Positions 44,751 through 56,474 of a DNA stretch of 64,000 bases are shown piece by piece. Location of the stretch: the NCBI GenBank assembly GCA_028455995.1, contig JABELC010000011.1, forward strand, positions 1,426,001 through 1,490,000, in the 5' to 3' direction. The DNA comes from Scleromitrula shiraiana (Eukaryota > Ascomycota > Leotiomycetes > Helotiales > Sclerotiniaceae). Every line of letters starts with the position of its first letter. Position 1 is the stretch's first letter. A model generated the notes under the pieces. That model saw nothing but the letters and a program-made list of their open reading frames with translations. It ran no database searches and was not told where the DNA came from. The translations under genes were made by a program, and so were the position numbers.

Positions 44751-46166
44751 ATGGTTTTCTCTACAAACAATATTGTTCAAGAATATGGGATTCCTCTAGA
44801 GCAACAGGGCGACGAACATAATTTACGATTTCTAGAAGACGTTAAAAAAGAAATACATAATAATGGAATTGTTCGACCTACAGGATATGATGTCTCATTT
44901 CATATCAATCCACAAATGGAGAAGCATCATTTTGGAATTACACATCCTATGAAACCATGGCGTCTTACTCTGGCGAAAGGTTTAATCATGTCATATGGTA
45001 TGCATGCAGCAATGGATACTTATACCTCACGGAGAGCCACCGAAGAAGAAATGGAAGATTTTCATACGGGCGAGTATCTGGAATATCTTAAAACTGCCAA
45101 AGTTGCTATGCCAGATGATGATACCCCCAAGGCATTCAACCTTGGTGGATCTGATTGTCCCGTTTTTGAGGGTCTTTTCAATTACTGTTCAATGTACTCA
45201 GGTGCATCGATTGATGCAGCTCGTAAGCTGTGTAACAACGAATCAGATATCGCCATAAATTGGTCCGGAGGTCTACATCATGCTAAAAAAGCTGAAGCGT
45301 CTGGATTCTGTTATGTGAATGACATCGTTCTTGCCATATTACAATTACTAAGGAAACATCCGAGGGTTTTATACATTGATATTGATGTTCATCACGGCGA
45401 TGGAGTAGAAGAGGCTTTTTGGTCAACAGATCGAGTAATGACTGTTTCTTTTCATAAATACGATGGAATGAACTTCTTTCCTGGTACAGGAGGTCTCGAT
45501 ACTACAGGCCCAACTCATGAAGGTAGTCCAGGCGCTCATCATGCTATTAACGTCCCATTAAACGACGGCATTGACGATGATCAATACTCTCGACTGTTCG
45601 AAACAATCGTTTCTAAATGCGTTGAAAAGTTTCGACCAAGTGCGATAGTCCTTCAATGTGGAGCCGACTCATTAGCAGGTGACCGTCTCGGACGATTCAA
45701 CGTCCTTGTTCAGGGTCATGGAGCTTGCGTCGCATACTGTAAATCCCTTGGACTTCCACTCTTACTCGTGGGAGGAGGAGGTTACACACCGCGAAACGTA
45801 GCACGTGCGTGGACACACGAAACAAGCATCGCAATCGACGCGACGCTTCACGAGGAAATCCCTCAACATACACCATATCGATCGCATTTCCGACACACGA
45901 CTCTCTATCCCACTCTCGCACAGGTACTGGGCGACCCAAGAAGAAACCAGAATTCGGAGAAGAAAATTAATGATATTATTTCGAGCATCTCGGAACAATT
46001 ACGATTTGTAGAACAGGCGCCAAGCGTGCAGAGTCATCAGCTACCACCTGATTTGACGGGATGGAAGCAGGAGGTTGAGGATAGACTTAGAGAGGAGCGG
46101 GAACAGGAGGAATCGTTTAGGTTGGCCAGGGAAGAGGGATTGGGGGTAGCGAAAGAATACGCTTAG
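44751..46166 (+). CDS. hos2: Class I histone deacetylase, Hos2-like
   Basis: Single exon, 471 residues from ATG 44751. Removes acetyl groups from histone lysines using zinc. The catalytic set is complete: paired His176/His177 in GGLHHAKK, zinc ligands Asp212 and His214 in DIDVHHGDG and Asp306 in CGADSLAGD, and Tyr345 in GGGGYTPRNVAR. The entry segment HPMKPWRLTLAKGL and the short C-terminal tail (no long acidic extension) fit Hos2 better than Rpd3. In yeast, Hos2 works in the Set3 complex. The C-terminus is Glu/Arg-rich helix. Deacetylase identity is certain; Hos2 versus other class I branches is likely but was not tested. Confidence 0.93.
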   Translation: MVFSTNNIVQEYGIPLEQQGDEHNLRFLEDVKKEIHNNGIVRPTGYDVSFHINPQMEKHHFGITHPMKPWRLTLAKGLIMSYGMHAAMDTYTSRRATEEEMEDFHTGEYLEYLKTAKVAMPDDDTPKAFNLGGSDCPVFEGLFNYCSMYSGASIDAARKLCNNESDIAINWSGGLHHAKKAEASGFCYVNDIVLAILQLLRKHPRVLYIDIDVHHGDGVEEAFWSTDRVMTVSFHKYDGMNFFPGTGGLDTTGPTHEGSPGAHHAINVPLNDGIDDDQYSRLFETIVSKCVEKFRPSAIVLQCGADSLAGDRLGRFNVLVQGHGACVAYCKSLGLPLLLVGGGGYTPRNVARAWTHETSIAIDATLHEEIPQHTPYRSHFRHTTLYPTLAQVLGDPRRNQNSEKKINDIISSISEQLRFVEQAPSVQSHQLPPDLTGWKQEVEDRLREEREQEESFRLAREEGLGVAKEYA

Positions 46167-46742
46167 TGTGGAAATTCAACCAATGGATTATCATCTGCGT
46201 GGTATGAATATCGTGGCGTATGGTCGGTCTGCTTGGGAGGATGCATTTTTCGGCGTTTGGGTGGTATTGCGCCCATGGTCTCGAGGGGTGGATATGTGAA
46301 CGGCCATTTTGATTGTTGGGGATATTCCCTTGGGCGCGATTATGCAAAAATGATTCATGTAGCGGAAGAAACAGGAATAAGAAATGATATAATCAAATTT
46401 GATGTGGAAGACTAATTGTAGAGTTGATATGTTCATATTTGATCTATAGGTAGGTATGTACCCCAGTGGTACTGAGAGCTATCTATCTTTCAATTTTGTA
46501 CCTCTATAAGACCTTCTAAGTACATGATATCTCCTATATATAATCTAATTTAATCTAATCTAATGCAATCTATTCCGATCTTCTCATTCCATCTCTATCT
46601 CCATCTCTATCTAATCCAATCCCCTCACCATACTCCCTTCAACAAACCCCATAAAAACGCACCATCTATTCCAACACCCCCTCATCTCATGCCATCCCAT
46701 CCCATCTCATCCCATCCCATCCCATCCCATCATCTCAACATC
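46167..46742. other. Convergent 3' spacer
   Basis: Between the convergent deacetylase and Gig1-family genes. It includes TCTAAT and CCCAT/CTCAT repeats (46540-46735). No gene is supported. Confidence 0.4.
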
Positions 46743-48079
46743 TCACACCCCCTCATCACCACCCAGCACATACCACGGAACCTCCCCAACAATACCATGC
46801 AAATCGGCATCATCGCGTGCCCAAACAGGGACATCATGATGCGTCACCTCGTCGACAAACGCGCCATCTGGATTCCTCAACATGACGTGGAAGTGCTCGA
46901 TGGCGTGCACCGATTTGAGGCTTTTCCAGTTCTTGAACCAGATTACCTGGTTGGTTCGTGGGTTAGCTTTGTTTTTTTCTGTTTTTTTTTTCTGGTTTTT
47001 TTTTCGCGTCCCGTGCTGTGCTGTGTGGGTGTGTGTGGGTGTGGGTGGGTGTGTGTATTAGGAAAACTAATAACAATAATAATAACAACAACAGCATAAA
47101 CGCACTCAAATCGAAATAAATACAACAATATCTATATATATAAGAGAAAAAAAAAAAAACTCACATTATCTCCCCCAACCCTCTCCCTAAAAACAGCATC
47201 AACCCACCGCTCAATCTCCCCCCTAATACCCCCATCCGCATCCCCACCCGCATCCCCATCCCCCATCTCATCATCCCCCAACTCAAACTTCGTCCACACA
47301 ACTAGATGAACAATCCCCTTTTCAACGCCATACGGCCAGTCGTTCCGCAGAATCTTGACATTGGAGGGATTCGCGAAACGCTGTTTTATTATAGCGGGGT
47401 TGAATTTCCAATTCTCGTCTTTCTCTTTCTCTTGTTCTTGTTTTTCGTTCTTGGATTCTTCTGAGGTTGCAATTTCTTTTTGCTTTGGATCTCCATGTTC
47501 ATGTCCATGTTCATGTCCATGTCCATGTCCAGAGGAATTTGAGATAGAATATGAATGTGAATCCGAATCAAAATCCGAATCAGAATTAGAACAACAATTC
47601 CAAACACCAGAAGCAGAAGCAGAAGCAGAAGCAGAAGCAGAAGCAGAAGGAACAAGCCAGCGCAACCTCCGCGCCAAAAGAAAATCCATCACGCTCCCAT
47701 ACGCATTGCGCAAAACCCAAGAAGCCGCCAGATAGGCGTGCAGATCGCTGGGACGGCGACGGAACAGCTGCAGCTTGTTGGAAGCGACGATTGAGAGGAT
47801 GGCGGGCCAGGTGAGAGGCGTGTAGAGGGCGTTGGGGGTGGAGAGTTGGTGGATGTCTTTTTGGGAGAGGTGCGCGAGGTAGGGGGGGCAGGGGGTGAGG
47901 GAGGAGGAGGGACGGTGGGAAGGCGGGATTTGGAGGAGCCAGTAGGGGGTTGTGGTGGGTGGAGAGGAGGTGGATGTGGATGCGGGAGATGCGGGAGATG
48001 CGGGAGATGCGGAGGAGGAGGAAGAGGAAGATGGAGAGGAAGAGGATGAAGTAGATGGGAGTGGGGAAAGACTTCCCAT
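46743..48079 (-). CDS. gig1: Gig1/DUF3605-family protein (N-acetylglucosamine-induced protein 1 type)
   Basis: Two exons, 48079-47165 and 46946-46743, with a 218-nt intron that carries a T-run at its start, give 372 residues. Family blocks: ASNKLQLFRRRPSDLHAYLA, YGSVMDFLLARRLRW, VKILRNDWPYGVEKGIVHLV and, across the splice, GGDN/VIWFKNWKSLKSVHAIEHFHV. In Candida albicans GIG1 is induced by N-acetylglucosamine; its biochemical role is not established. Unusually, low-complexity DNA is inserted in the coding sequence: Ser/Pro runs at the N-terminus, an alternating Ser-Ala tract, Ser-Asp repeats and His-Gly-His-Glu repeats, all encoded by hexanucleotide-like repeats. The domain is thereby split. 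Whether the insert is translated as modelled or partly spliced is uncertain. Confidence 0.82.
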
Positions 48080-50387
48080 ATCTAATCAATCGGTTCGGTT
48101 CGGCTCGACTTGGCTTGGCTTATTTCAATTATTGAACACCCCCAATACACTCGCAAGCAACCCAACAAATCCGATAGGCCAACCCTTCAAATTGCCTAAT
48201 TAATTGTCTTTGGCTGCTGATGGCGTTTTTTTTCACTCCCTAATATATAGGTGATGTAACCCTACTGATGTTTGTGGTGGTGGTTGTATGCAGGTAGGGG
48301 TTTAGATGGCTGGTTATTATTGATTTATTTATTTGATTTATTGGTTGTACGAGCAGGGAATAAATACCGTTACCCGAGCGAGTAGCATGATTGATTGATA
48401 GATAGATAGATAAATAAACCCCTTAACCTAAGATTTCTCTATCTACTTCAATTGACGATTTTCAATCTTTATCTCCCCGCGTTTGAAGAATTACAATACT
48501 AACTATCGGGTTTTATACCGATAGTCAATCCGAATATTCCAGTTCTTATCTATCTGCCATATCCATATCCAATCCAATCCAATCCTCATTTCACATCACC
48601 GTATTCCTCGTCCATCTCTATTTCGAACCCCTTATGTCACACTTAATATCGAATATCCATACCACCCTATCAATACAATATCTACATATTAACAGCGTCA
48701 TCACAAACAAAACACCTGCAATCCATGACCCATCACTGAAGATAACGAAGGGGAAATGAAAAGTGGAGTTAATATATGCTCATCAACGAATGATATTCGA
48801 TGTTTAATCTATAATAAACATCAGATGATCTAGATAGAGATTGATGGACTAGATGCTTTTATTACCTGCTGCTTTTATTCGGCTTGTATAACTTATATGT
48901 GATACTAAAGTGATACTAAAGTGATACTATACTGTATTATCGCCGGGTAGTGTTGAAGATTGGAGTATAGAGAGAGTATTTACCGTATAGTTGAATTGAG
49001 AAACAATTAGATAATTCTAAGAGATTAATTAGGGGTTTGAAAGTCGTACAACTAGGGAGTATAATGATAATAATAATAATAATAATACAAATAGTGCTAC
49101 AAGCGTTAGTTAGTTAATTAATGAGTTAAAAGCAGCTGGTACGAAATTCTCTATTCATATATAATATTTCCGTATGTTGTATTCCCTTCCCTTCATATCC
49201 ATCCATCCATCCATCCATCCATCCATCCATCCATCCATGTCAGTCAATGTATTCATTTCAGTCAATCACTCAATGTATCCATTTATGTGTAACAGTGAAG
49301 GGAAAGCCTGGAGAAGGGAGAGGGGAATAATATAGCTTTCAATTTGCATTTGCATGTGTACGTATGTTCGGACATACGTACGGACATACGTATTTGATGA
49401 ATGAGATATTGGTATTACTATACTATAGTATAGTATCTATAGTATATCTATAGCATAGTATACTCGTGGATCGATGGTATATACCACCCAAAAATATATG
49501 GTGGGGGCGTAATACGATAAGTTCATCACTAATCACAAATCACTATTCACAACTATCAAAGGCTCCAAGGTTGCTTCCTGTAGCAGAATGAAAACTTCAG
49601 TTTTCAATTTTTAACTTATTAATATCGGTGTGAATTATTAATTGCAAGCTTGTTATTATCCTTTCTTTTTCTATTCATTTTAATATTCATTTTGAATATC
49701 ATCTTTTTGTTTTTAATTAAAACAAAAATAAAACCTGGTACAATCTACTTCATACTATACCCATCCTTCATTCAAATAAATAAAATAAAATAAAATAAAA
49801 TAAAATAAAATAAAATAAAATAGGCTCGTTCGTTCAATTAATCTATTGTTTTTATTATTTTTATTTTTGTTTTTGTTTTTATTTGAATCTCTACTCGTAA
49901 TCATTGAATTGTTTAAATACAAGATTCGGAACTTTAACTTTAACTTTAAACTTTCACTTTCATTTTCTACGTTACGAATTAAATCAATTGCGAAACTTGA
50001 CTTCTTGAGTTTATCTTCGTATACATCTCAATCTTACACTCTTTTTAAGTAAAATAAAAATCCATTACAAAGAAGAAAGGAAGGAAATTCAATCGCTCTT
50101 TTTATGTCTGTTCGATCATCGTTACCGAACCATATACTGTATAACGATATCCAGTTACTTCACTTCACCTTCTTTTTTACGCACAAATCATCGACCATAA
50201 AAGCAAACGAATAAGAAATACAATCCCAAGTTCAAGTTCGAATCTTCACCATAAAACATTCATCTCGTCGGCGCATGACAAACCTCTAATTGGCGCCTCA
50301 AAAATATACCATCCAAGCAACTCACCACACCTCTACCAAACATCAGCAAACAAAAATCCATCACCCCCTTCCCCTATACCAAAAAAG
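48080..50387. other. Divergent spacer with microsatellites
   Basis: About 2.3 kb. It holds GATA repeats (48396-48412), AATA repeats, an ATCC array (49198-49237), inverted-repeat sequence around 49358-49390 (three copies of an ACATACGTA-like 9-mer in alternating orientation), TATAG-rich palindromes (49418-49462) and an AAAAT array (49780-49822). The final 350 bases are C/A-rich leader of the next gene. No gene is supported. Confidence 0.45.
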
Positions 50388-50962
50388 ATGGGGGGAAAAC
50401 CACGCAACTTTGGCGCACGGGAACATCGACCCTCACCGCTCAAACAAGAGGTCTCCGCAACCCAACGACCGCTTTCCAGCCTCCCGGGGCCAGCAACCCC
50501 CAGTATGGGATTAGTGCGGGATCCACAGTTTTGGAAACGGTTCTCGACGGCGGTGCATCTGTCGGAGGAGAATTTGAAGGATTTGGAGAGTGGGCTTACG
50601 GCTACTAGTTATGAGCTTAGTGCGGGGGTGGGCGAGAATATCGAGACGGGTAGTAGTAGGAGGAGGAGTAGTAGGGAGAAGGTTTATGGGTATGATGGGT
50701 ATGTTACTTTTATTTTATGTTGTGTTGTGTTGTGTCATTATGTTATGATGCCATGCGATGCGATACGATGACAGCTTTTGGTAGTGGAAAAGGAGGAACG
50801 AATGGCTAATTGAGTTAATATAGTGATGATTGGCTGGAACAACAATATAAAGAGAAAAGAAGATGTCGATTTATATGTATAGGTGTTACATTTCTACTTG
50901 CCATCTTGATAGCCGCCGCCGTGATTATCGCGCTACATTTTACGGGAAGGATAAAATTTTAA
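50388..50962 (+). CDS. Small tail-anchored protein, uncharacterised fungal family
   Basis: Two exons, 50388-50698 and 50824-50962, with a 125-nt intron (GTATGT to ATATAG), give 149 residues. The N-terminal two thirds are polar, with LVRDPQFWKRFSTAVHLSEE as the most ordered part. After the splice comes a basic stretch (YKEKRRCRF) and then a single hydrophobic helix (ICIGVTFLLAILIAAAVIIA) five residues short of a basic end (HFTGRIKF). This is the layout of a C-terminally anchored membrane protein. The second exon is too short to stand out as a frame, but its membrane helix makes the join convincing. Function is unknown. Confidence 0.7.
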
Positions 50963-51346
50963 GGAGTACGTACTAGAGGACGAATGAGAATGAGAAGGAG
51001 AGGAGGGAAGACTTTATAATGATTCTTACGATACGATTCTTAAATGATAATGGAATGGAATGGAATGGCGCTTCGACGGGCTCGATTGATGGATGTATGG
51101 TTTATGATATCGAATGAAATGGAATGGAATGGGATGGACGGAAAAGACGAACGAGCGAACTTACTTTTCGAAATGAATGATTGATTGGCTGGCACTAGAC
51201 TCGAATGCACTGGAGTCGTGAAAGAGAGACGGATAGCTGAAGAGATGAAATGAGATGGATTGTAGATTACATTACGAATGACGTGCTATTGCTCCAAGAG
51301 TTGTTAGTAGAGATGGAAAGGAATATGGTTATTTATTTGTAGGAAC

Positions 51347-51382
<36 letters not shown>

Positions 51383-52305
51383 TGCAAAGAAGAATAAGAA
51401 GGAGAAGAATAAGGAGGAGGAGGAGGAGGAGGAAGGGGTGTTAGTTCGCTTACTGGAGTAGATGAGATGGCATGAATTCCGTCCGTTAGGACTATTCGAG
51501 AATTAAACACATAGTAACAAACCAAACCAAACCAATATAAAAACATTTGCAAAGTTCACTATTTCAATATTATATCTCTTATATGATTGATTTATTGATT
51601 GATTAGTTATATGAGATTTGACTTGATTAGTTCAAATTGAATTAAATTATTTTTATTTTCTTTATTCAAGTTATCGTTGCTATCGTTGTTAATAAATAGT
51701 GTTTATTTATTAGATTCTTATTAGATACTTATTTTATTTTTATCTCATTTCACTTTATCTCATTTTATCTCATCTAACTACTCGCACTAAATAATAATAA
51801 TAATGTATAGCGATTATATGAGTACGGATTAACTAATCGCTGACATATAATATAATAATTATAATCCTACTACCGTGACTCCTAAGAACTTTTAATTCCT
51901 CATGCTATTCATCCTCATTCTCATCCAAGTCGAGTCATAATTAAACATTCAAGTTTTCTCATCCTTCTTTTCCCTTTTTCTCTTCTTCACTCTCCACAGT
52001 CAGGCTACTAGTATTTACACTTTTCCTTACATACTGTACTTTTCCTTGCATAAAAATATATAAACAGATAAATCGATATACTAGTATCTAAGTATCTAAG
52101 TATCATAGAGAGTTGAAATCCTATCTCATGTCTATCCATCCTACCAACTTTTCTAACCCCTCCTTCCCCCCCCCCCGCTCTCCAATTCATCTGATCGAAA
52201 AAAAAAAGAATCAAATATCAGAAATCCAACTAAAGACATAAATTTATATTTTTTAATTTTTAATTTTTATTTTTTAATTTTTTGATTTTTTGATTTGTTT
52301 TTCTT

Positions 52306-52353
<48 letters not shown>

Positions 52354-53092
52354 CTTCTTTCATCCAACCAAGATCAATTAACCATCTACTAGTATATATA
52401 TATCTTCAAAAAGGTGGGTTTATTCTAGTAGGTTTATTTTTAGTGTTTGTATGTATGTATGTATGTATATATACATACATGAAGATTTCACATATCGCTT
52501 CATTTCGCTTCGCTTCCTCTGATCTTTGTGATTTTTTACTACTACTTCTACTACTACTACTGGGGGAGGGGGAGGGGGTTCTTGGGTATGAATGTGGGTT
52601 GATGGATTGGATGTATGGATGATGATTTTTACTCGAAGGAGAGGAGAGGAAAGGAAAGGGGAGAAGAGTAGGTGAGTATCAATATCGATGCTTCAAGTTA
52701 AGCATATTTGGAGGTTGATCGGTGTATTTAATAGCATGATGTACTATTTATTATATATATTTATTATATATATATAGTAGAACTATCTAAGAGTATATAT
52801 ATCCAATTAAAAGTCTCGCCATCCAAAAAAGACAAAACCGATCATAAACACATAAATTACCCAGCCCGGACCTGACCAACTCCTTGCTATGCGAGAAGAT
52901 AGATTAAAATATTCCATATTCCATATTACATATTCCATACCCCATGTCCCATGTCCCATATCCCATATTACAATTTCAGTTATTCAAACTTTTCAAATCC
53001 CATAAACTATGCATATGTATGTATGTATGTGCGTATATACCTGAAACTCAAAGAAAAAGAAGAAGAGAAGAAAAATTGTCAAATTTACAAAT
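50963..53092. other. Convergent 3' spacer with homopolymer and TA tracts
   Basis: About 2.1 kb with GGAAT repeats (51053-51066 and 51116-51132), a TA run (51352-51376), an AGG run (51413-51432), a C-run (52167-52176), a 44-base A-run, ACT repeats and ATGT repeats (52448-52475). No gene is supported. Confidence 0.45.
52307..52350. repeat. 44-base poly-A tract
   Basis: An uninterrupted run of 44 A preceded by about 60 bases of T-rich sequence. A processed-transcript origin is possible, but no gene-like sequence precedes it. Confidence 0.85.
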
Positions 53093-54963
53093 TTACAATC
53101 TCTCCAGACTCTCCGTCCCAGGCATAACAACCTCCCTCGCATGTTCCGCCTCAAATTCCAACCCACCCCTCTTAAATTGATAAGCCTTCCACCCCACAAA
53201 AACACAAAGAATAAGTCCCACCAACAACGCCGAGCCCATCAACATCCCATTAACCGGTACCGGATTCCCGCCGAATGTTTTATGCAGCAACGCATCCAGA
53301 CCGCTCTGGCTAAAATTGAATAGACCAGCCAGACAAATGATAAATCCGTAGACGGTGCCGAAGGTGCGGAAGCCGAAGACTTTGGCCGAGTAGTCGGACA
53401 CGGCGGTGTAGTAGAGAGGTCGGTAGAGCACGAAGAGCGAGATGTTGGCATAGGCGGCCCAGACGTAGGGGAGCATACCGAGGATGCCGATTGTGGAGGC
53501 GATGGTGACGAGGAGGGAGAGCACGAATGTTGTGCTTGTGTTGTCGAGGATGAGGCCGATGAAGGGGATCGAGAGGATTCCGCCGAGGGGGAGTGCGATG
53601 TCGAAGAAGGTGTTTATTTCGATGGCTTTGTGGTAGGAGTGCAGGAGATATTCGTATTGGGGACGGATGGTCGCGACGAAGAAGTTGATGCGTGTCATTT
53701 GGATGACGGTGAAGAGGGTGATGAGAATGAACCAAGGAGAGAGAATTTGTTGCGCTACGGTTTTGCCGTGGAGGGCACCCCAGACGCCTGAGATTTTGTT
53801 CTTGCGCTCTTCTTGTTTTACTTGCTTGCTGCCTGGTTTGGAGCCAAGAAGAGAGGTAATTTCAGATACAACGGATTGACGACGTTGACGCTGTTCCTCG
53901 CGGAGGAGCGCAGTGTTTTCATCCATTTGATCATCGAATAAATCGGAATCTTCAACTTGCTGGACGAGCTCTCCTACTGTTTTGTATGATTGTGCGGGCA
54001 TGACGAAGATTTGTGCGACGAAGATGAAGGCTGGTACGACGAGGTAGACGAGAAAGAACTTCTTGGGGTGGAGACTCCCGCCGGACCATTGATATAGCAT
54101 TCGATAGACGAGGAATAGGGCGCTGCTACTGTCGAATGCTCCAGTCAACAAAGCCAATATAACTCCAGAATGCTTGGGAAAAGTATTCGAAAGCTGAAAA
54201 GAAGAGATCAAAAAGAACGCTCCTCCCAAAGCCAAAAATAAATATCCAGGTATAAATCCATCAAAAGGCAAATCCGTAGCCAATGCAAAAAGCGCAGCAC
54301 CGATTGCCAGGAAAACACTTCCTGTAAGCCCAGCCACTCTCGGTCCAAAGTTGTCCAATATCATACCGATAGGTAGAGCGGCAACGTTCGTCCCTACTGC
54401 AGCTACCGTGAACATCAAGTTAAGATGGATTTCTTGCTCAAAGCAAGTTCGTACTTCGCGTTCTAGCTCATCTTCGGTGCAGTATTCTCGATAGACTCCT
54501 TCGTGGATGAGGATGGGTTTGAGTGCGGCGTATCCGAATACTATTCCGGCGGCTAGTAAACAGTATATTACGGCGATTGCGACTTGTACTATATAGGAGA
54601 GATAATTAGCAAGTTGTTGGTTTCATCTTCGGAGGTATGTCGAGCCCGTTTGTGAAGATAAAACTTCAATTGATAACTATTTCTCTTCCATTTCTCTTTC
54701 CAAATCCAAGGCGCCCAAGAAGTCCACTCACAAATTCTCTTTCCTTTGGATACCTCAAATGCTCCAATTGCATTATCATTCGTATTTCCATGATGCCCAT
54801 ATCCATTGACACTTCCATTTCCATTTCCATAACTCTGAGGTTGATCCTCCCATGCACCCGGTAAAGGACTAAAGGTTAGTTTTCTCCTATGGATACTAAC
54901 AGGTGAAGATCCTCTTTCCGGAGACAATGATTCCAACGATGTGATTCTTTGAGATAGAGACAT
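53093..54963 (-). CDS. Major facilitator superfamily transporter, Fmp42/SLC43-like
   Basis: Two exons, 54963-54732 and 54588-53093, with a 143-nt intron (GTGAGT, TTGCTAAT, ATATAG), give 575 residues. The join restores GKRI/LQVAIAVIYCLLAAGIVF, the first membrane helix, followed by the family block GYAALKPILIHEGVY. About twelve hydrophobic segments are visible in two sets of six, separated by a charged loop (QMDENTALLREEQRQRRQSV). The MFS motif A-like sequence is NFGPRVAGLTGS in the first half. Yeast Fmp42 is a related protein of unknown substrate; SLC43 members carry neutral amino acids. The substrate here is unknown. Confidence 0.85.
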
Positions 54964-55709
54964 AATTGTATAAAATACCCAGGCAATTCAAACAAATGTT
55001 AGAGGAGGAGAGAGGAGAGAAAAAGATAAGAGGAGGGGGAAAGTGAAGAATTGCGGGGTATAGGTATGTAGGAAAGAAGAGAAAAAGAAAAGAAAGGATA
55101 GAATAGAATAGAATAGAATAGAGGAAAAGAACGAGAATTATATATCCTATAAAAACCAAAGCAATACGTAAATGAGTTTATAAAATTAAAGTGAGTATAA
55201 ATATCCGGTGAAGAAGTAACGTAGGTAGACAGACAGTCAGGTGGGAAGTATAAATAAAGTGCGGGGGAATCGAATAGTTTACGAGTAATAAGTAGCTAGG
55301 AGCATTGATGGAATTCTGGATGCCAATTTATTGCGTCAGCGTTTAGAGAATTATCGTGATGACAGCCAATTGATTGATGGATGGTACTGCACTGCACACC
55401 ACACGTGCACTGTACGCAGGTTATTGCCTATGTAATAGGTATGTATATGGAGATGGAGAATCTTGTGAATGTAATATAATGTAATATAATGTAATATAAT
55501 GTAATGTTTACATAGCCATGATTAATTTATATATAAGGAATATATATATAACAATACATGAGAGAAAACATATGAAAGTCATCTCGATATGTCATTGATC
55601 CATCCATGTAAAATCCATCTCCATACGATTAGAGCAAAATATCAAAAGAATATCAGTGCGAAGTACTAACTAACGAACACTAACCAACACTAACCGTCAC
55701 TAACTGTCG

Positions 55710-55741
<32 letters not shown>

Positions 55742-56474
55742 TCTAAAAGCTAGATTCTAGCAGGTGGACACCAAAAAACCTTGCACTTGCATCGGGTGGT
55801 TTACAGGCGCGCCTTCACGACATGCCCCCATGTTCCATAACGGTTAGAACGTACATGCGTTTTGCGGTAAGCAGCCTCCGGAGGTACGACGTGAAATTTT
55901 TCGGGGGAGTCCGTCCGTGAATTTATAGGGGTGGGATAGTGGTGAGGGGATTGTTGAGGTAAAAAAATTTTGTTAAAGGATTTTTTCTATGTTTGGGTTT
56001 GGAAGATGGGATGAGAGGGGTGGAGGAGGGCGATGTGCTGAGTACTAGTGCTGGGGATTCTGGAAATTTGAGTAGAATGAAGAGTTAGGTGTGAAAATTC
56101 TGTTGGTGGTGTGGATACTGATTGGAATGCTATCTGGACAGACATTATGTACTATGTAATTATCTATCAGATTGAGTAGACGTTGACGAAAAATTCATCT
56201 TACTTTATAAAAGTTTGAATAATCAATCAATCAATTAATCAAATCGTGCTACAATTCTTGTGTCATAAAAGGCATCTCTATTACTAATTATTTAGCTAAA
56301 CTGCTTTATCAATAACTGAGTACTTGACGGCCGTTGAAAGAGAAGTAGAAGTCAATAAAGTACATGTGTATTCTTGCTTGCTTCGCAAGTTGATTCCAGA
56401 AAGTAAACCTCACAAAAGTCGCCACCCCCTCTCCTTATCCCAATGAGAGTCCAATGTTGATATCAGTGTCTTTG
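54964..56474. other. Spacer with homopolymer tract
   Basis: About 1.5 kb upstream of the transporter and downstream of the Zn2Cys6 gene. It contains ATAGA repeats (55100-55125), a GTAATATAAT array (55469-55503), a CACTAAC cluster (55664-55706) and a 30-base A-run (55710-55739). No gene is supported. Confidence 0.45.

Noticed and set aside
47355..47735. Plus-strand frame with Cys-Pro and Glu-Ala repeats
   Set aside because: Antisense of the repeat-rich part of the Gig1-family gene, whose conserved blocks are on the minus strand.
50225..50255. GTTCGAATC, like a tRNA T-loop (B box)
   Set aside because: No A box, acceptor stem or cloverleaf can be built around it.
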